A stretch of 6,080 bases of DNA, from contig CALPKA020000037.1 of NCBI GenBank assembly GCA_943324025.2, positions 1-6,080 of the forward strand, in the 5' to 3' direction. The notes under the pieces were generated by a model. The model was not told the origin of the DNA. It did no database searches and saw nothing but the letters and a program-made list of their open reading frames with translations. Every line of letters starts with the position of its first letter. Positions within the stretch are counted from its first letter, which is position 1. Source of the stretch: Bifidobacterium breve (GTDB lineage: Bacteria > Actinomycetota > Actinomycetes > Nanopelagicales > Nanopelagicaceae). Positions 5,989 to 6,080 of the stretch are shown in pieces. Both the position numbers and the translations under genes were made by a program.

Positions 5989-6080
5989 GTGAAGGTTAAA
6001 CCAAGCGTGAAGAAGATTTGCGACAAGTGCAAAGTCATTCGTCGTAATGGTCGCGTAATGGTGATCTGCGAAAACCTACG
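5989..6080 (+). CDS. rpmJ: 50S ribosomal protein L36, 5' part
   Basis: L36 is a tiny zinc-ribbon protein of the 50S subunit. The window shows 30 complete codons, [20 protein letters not shown] and onward to VMVICENL, out of a usual 37. The zinc ligands C11, C14 and C27 are visible, and the fourth (a histidine near residue 32) lies past the edge. This is the zinc-binding C+ form, matching the C+ S14 at the other end of the window. The GTG start at 5989 is preceded by GGAAAGG at 5 bases and gives the exact family N-terminus MKVKPSVK. In related operons rpsM, rpsK, rpsD, rpoA and rplQ follow; that is expectation, not something seen here. Confidence 0.96.
   Translation, partial: MKVKPSVKKICDKCKVIRRNGRVMVICENL

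Noticed and set aside
1..6080. CRISPR array, insertion sequence, tRNA or other novel system
   Set aside because: Coding genes of the spc operon fill almost the whole window; no spaced direct repeats, transposase, terminal repeats or tRNA-like folds were seen.

Overview
The window is the distal part of a bacterial ribosomal-protein (spc) operon. It reads on the + strand throughout, in the order rpsN (3' end only) - rpsH - rplF - rplR - rpsE - rpmD - rplO - secY - adk - map - infA - rpmJ (5' part only). Both edge genes are cut by the window. Every other gene is intact and has the usual length for its family.

The protein sequences look actinobacterial. S8 begins [11 protein letters not shown], SecY begins MLSAFGKAFKTPDLRKK, S14 and L36 are both zinc-ribbon forms, and IF1 is the 73-residue [14 protein letters not shown] type. 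The DNA is unusually A+T-rich for that phylum, many codons end in A or T, and spacers are very short. Together these suggest a streamlined, low-GC actinobacterium such as the freshwater acI / Nanopelagicales group. This assignment is inferred from remembered family sequences, not from a search.

Layout. Positions 1-162 hold the end of S14. A 79-base gap (163-241) carries two small inverted repeats, the second covering the rpsH ribosome binding site. From 242 to 2815 six ribosomal protein genes are packed almost without spacing: three junctions share one base (TAATG), and the other two have gaps of 2 to 4 bases. After a 33-base gap, secY starts at a TTG, overlaps adk by one base, and is followed by map with a 4-base gap. 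The only sizeable non-coding stretch is 5600-5730 between map and infA. It holds a terminator-like structure with a T-rich tract, a weak candidate promoter and a short leader whose predicted helices could touch the infA ribosome binding site. infA (TTG start) and rpmJ (GTG start) close the window.

Functionally the genes form one growth-linked unit: 30S proteins (S14, S8, S5), 50S proteins (L6, L18, L30, L15, L36), initiation factor IF1, the membrane protein-export channel SecY, adenylate kinase for adenine nucleotide balance, and methionine aminopeptidase for trimming new proteins. I see no mobile element, CRISPR array, RNA gene or novel gene. This is an ordinary core region, and the points worth a second look are all small regulatory signals.
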